From Symsagittifera roscoffensis (Eukaryota; Xenacoelomorpha; Acoela; Convolutidae), in contig NC_087066.1 in assembly GCF_963678635.1 (NCBI RefSeq), forward strand, positions 10,958,517 through 11,022,516: 64,000 bases of DNA, written 5' to 3'. This document shows positions 63,666 to 64,000 of the stretch, piece by piece. The stretch's first letter is position 1; every line of letters begins with the position of its first letter. The notes beneath the pieces were generated by a model. It saw only the letters and a list, made by a program, of their open reading frames with translations, did not search any database and was not told the DNA's origin. A program made the position numbers and the translations under genes.

Positions 63666-63880
63666 GGGCTCTTTTCCAGTCCCCCCTTTCAAATTCAATT
63701 TTGAAAAGCTTAATGAACGATGTCATAATGCATTGATGTTTGGCGTGGTGAACAAATCGACAACTGTGAACAGATTTGTTCTTCGTACTTTACAGCGTAA
63801 CATCACGCATTTAGCCGTAATAACACGTAAAACAAACATAAAACTCGGTATTTTGAAAGGGGGGAACTGGAAAAGAGCCC
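63666..63880. mobile_element. MITE, second subfamily
   Basis: GGGCTCTTTTCCAGTCCCCC ... GGGGGGAACTGGAAAAGAGCCC; interior shares GCCGTAATAACACGTAAAA (inverted) with 61870-62093. No target duplication seen. Confidence 0.65.
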
Positions 63881-63914
63881 GGAGCTCAAATTTATTGTAA
63901 AAGGAATAAGGTTG

Positions 63915-64000
63915 CTGCTCCCGGGCAGGCTCGAACTGCCGACATCCGCATTGCTCATTCTGTCTATAAGTACGGCGCTCTAACCGACTGAGCTACGGGA
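63915..64000 (-). tRNA. trnI-UAU: tRNA-Ile (anticodon UAU) with intron, 5' end cut by window edge
   Basis: On the minus strand: TAGCTCAGTCGG (box A), anticodon stem CCGTA with loop CTTATA (anticodon TAT), an intron of about 13 nt (GACAGAATGAGCA) after position 37, the paired 3' side TGCGG, T-arm GGCAG TTCGAGC CTGCC (box B) and acceptor CGGGAGC plus discriminator A. The 5' acceptor strand is visible as TCCCG; two more bases lie beyond the window. An intron at this place is common in animal tRNA-Ile(UAU) genes. CCTTTTAC just downstream can end Pol III transcription. Confidence 0.9.

Larger units (their letters stand above)
62789..63914. other. PKA upstream region
   Basis: Contains the presumed promoter and 5' UTR of PKA and further MITE copies; no other gene recognised. 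Confidence 0.5.

Overview
The window is nuclear DNA from an invertebrate metazoan that I cannot name. The evidence is two intron-split animal signalling genes with GT-AG (and one GC-AG) introns, an intron-containing tRNA-Ile(UAU), LTR retrotransposons of the Ty3/gypsy and BEL/Pao classes, and hAT-like MITEs in AT-rich DNA. Host genes use the standard genetic code.

Layout. 1-8.6 kb is AT-rich non-coding DNA with a 460-bp terminal-inverted-repeat element, a 0.9-kb tandem duplication and a dispersed ~20-bp motif. 8.68-9.68 kb (minus) holds two probable 3' exons of an unrecognised single-pass membrane protein. 12.74-17.06 kb (minus) is a complete five-exon CNG channel subunit of the beta type (984 codons); a foldback structure starts just after its stop. 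17.96-62.79 kb (minus) is a nine-exon gene for the catalytic subunit of cAMP-dependent protein kinase (357 codons), with all exons joined in phase.

The PKA gene is stretched by two large insertions. An 18,942-bp Ty3/gypsy element (plus strand, 18532-37473; 410-bp LTRs differing at one base; 4-bp target duplication ATAA) lies in the last intron. A 16.5-kb BEL/Pao element (minus strand, 40722-57247; 160-bp LTRs about 97% identical; 5-bp duplication CAAGG) lies in the third intron, 27 bp from a 3' splice site. A cluster of ~200-bp MITEs with 8-bp target duplications surrounds the first exon. The window ends inside the tRNA-Ile gene.

The gypsy element is the most unusual object. After a structured leader it carries a small basic ORF, gag, pol (protease, RT, RNase H, integrase), a membrane-anchored Pro/Ser/Thr-rich ORF, a signal-peptide-bearing envelope-like ORF, and a ~600-codon 3' ORF of unknown function. 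A textbook 76-nt intron (donor, TACTAAC branch site, acceptor) follows the last stop. Five of its reading frames are interrupted by one in-frame stop after which the same frame stays open, plus a few frameshifts, although the LTRs say it inserted very recently. The BEL element is older, contains a four-fold tandem amplification of part of gag and a 4,254-bp duplication of gag-protease-RT, and is clearly defective.
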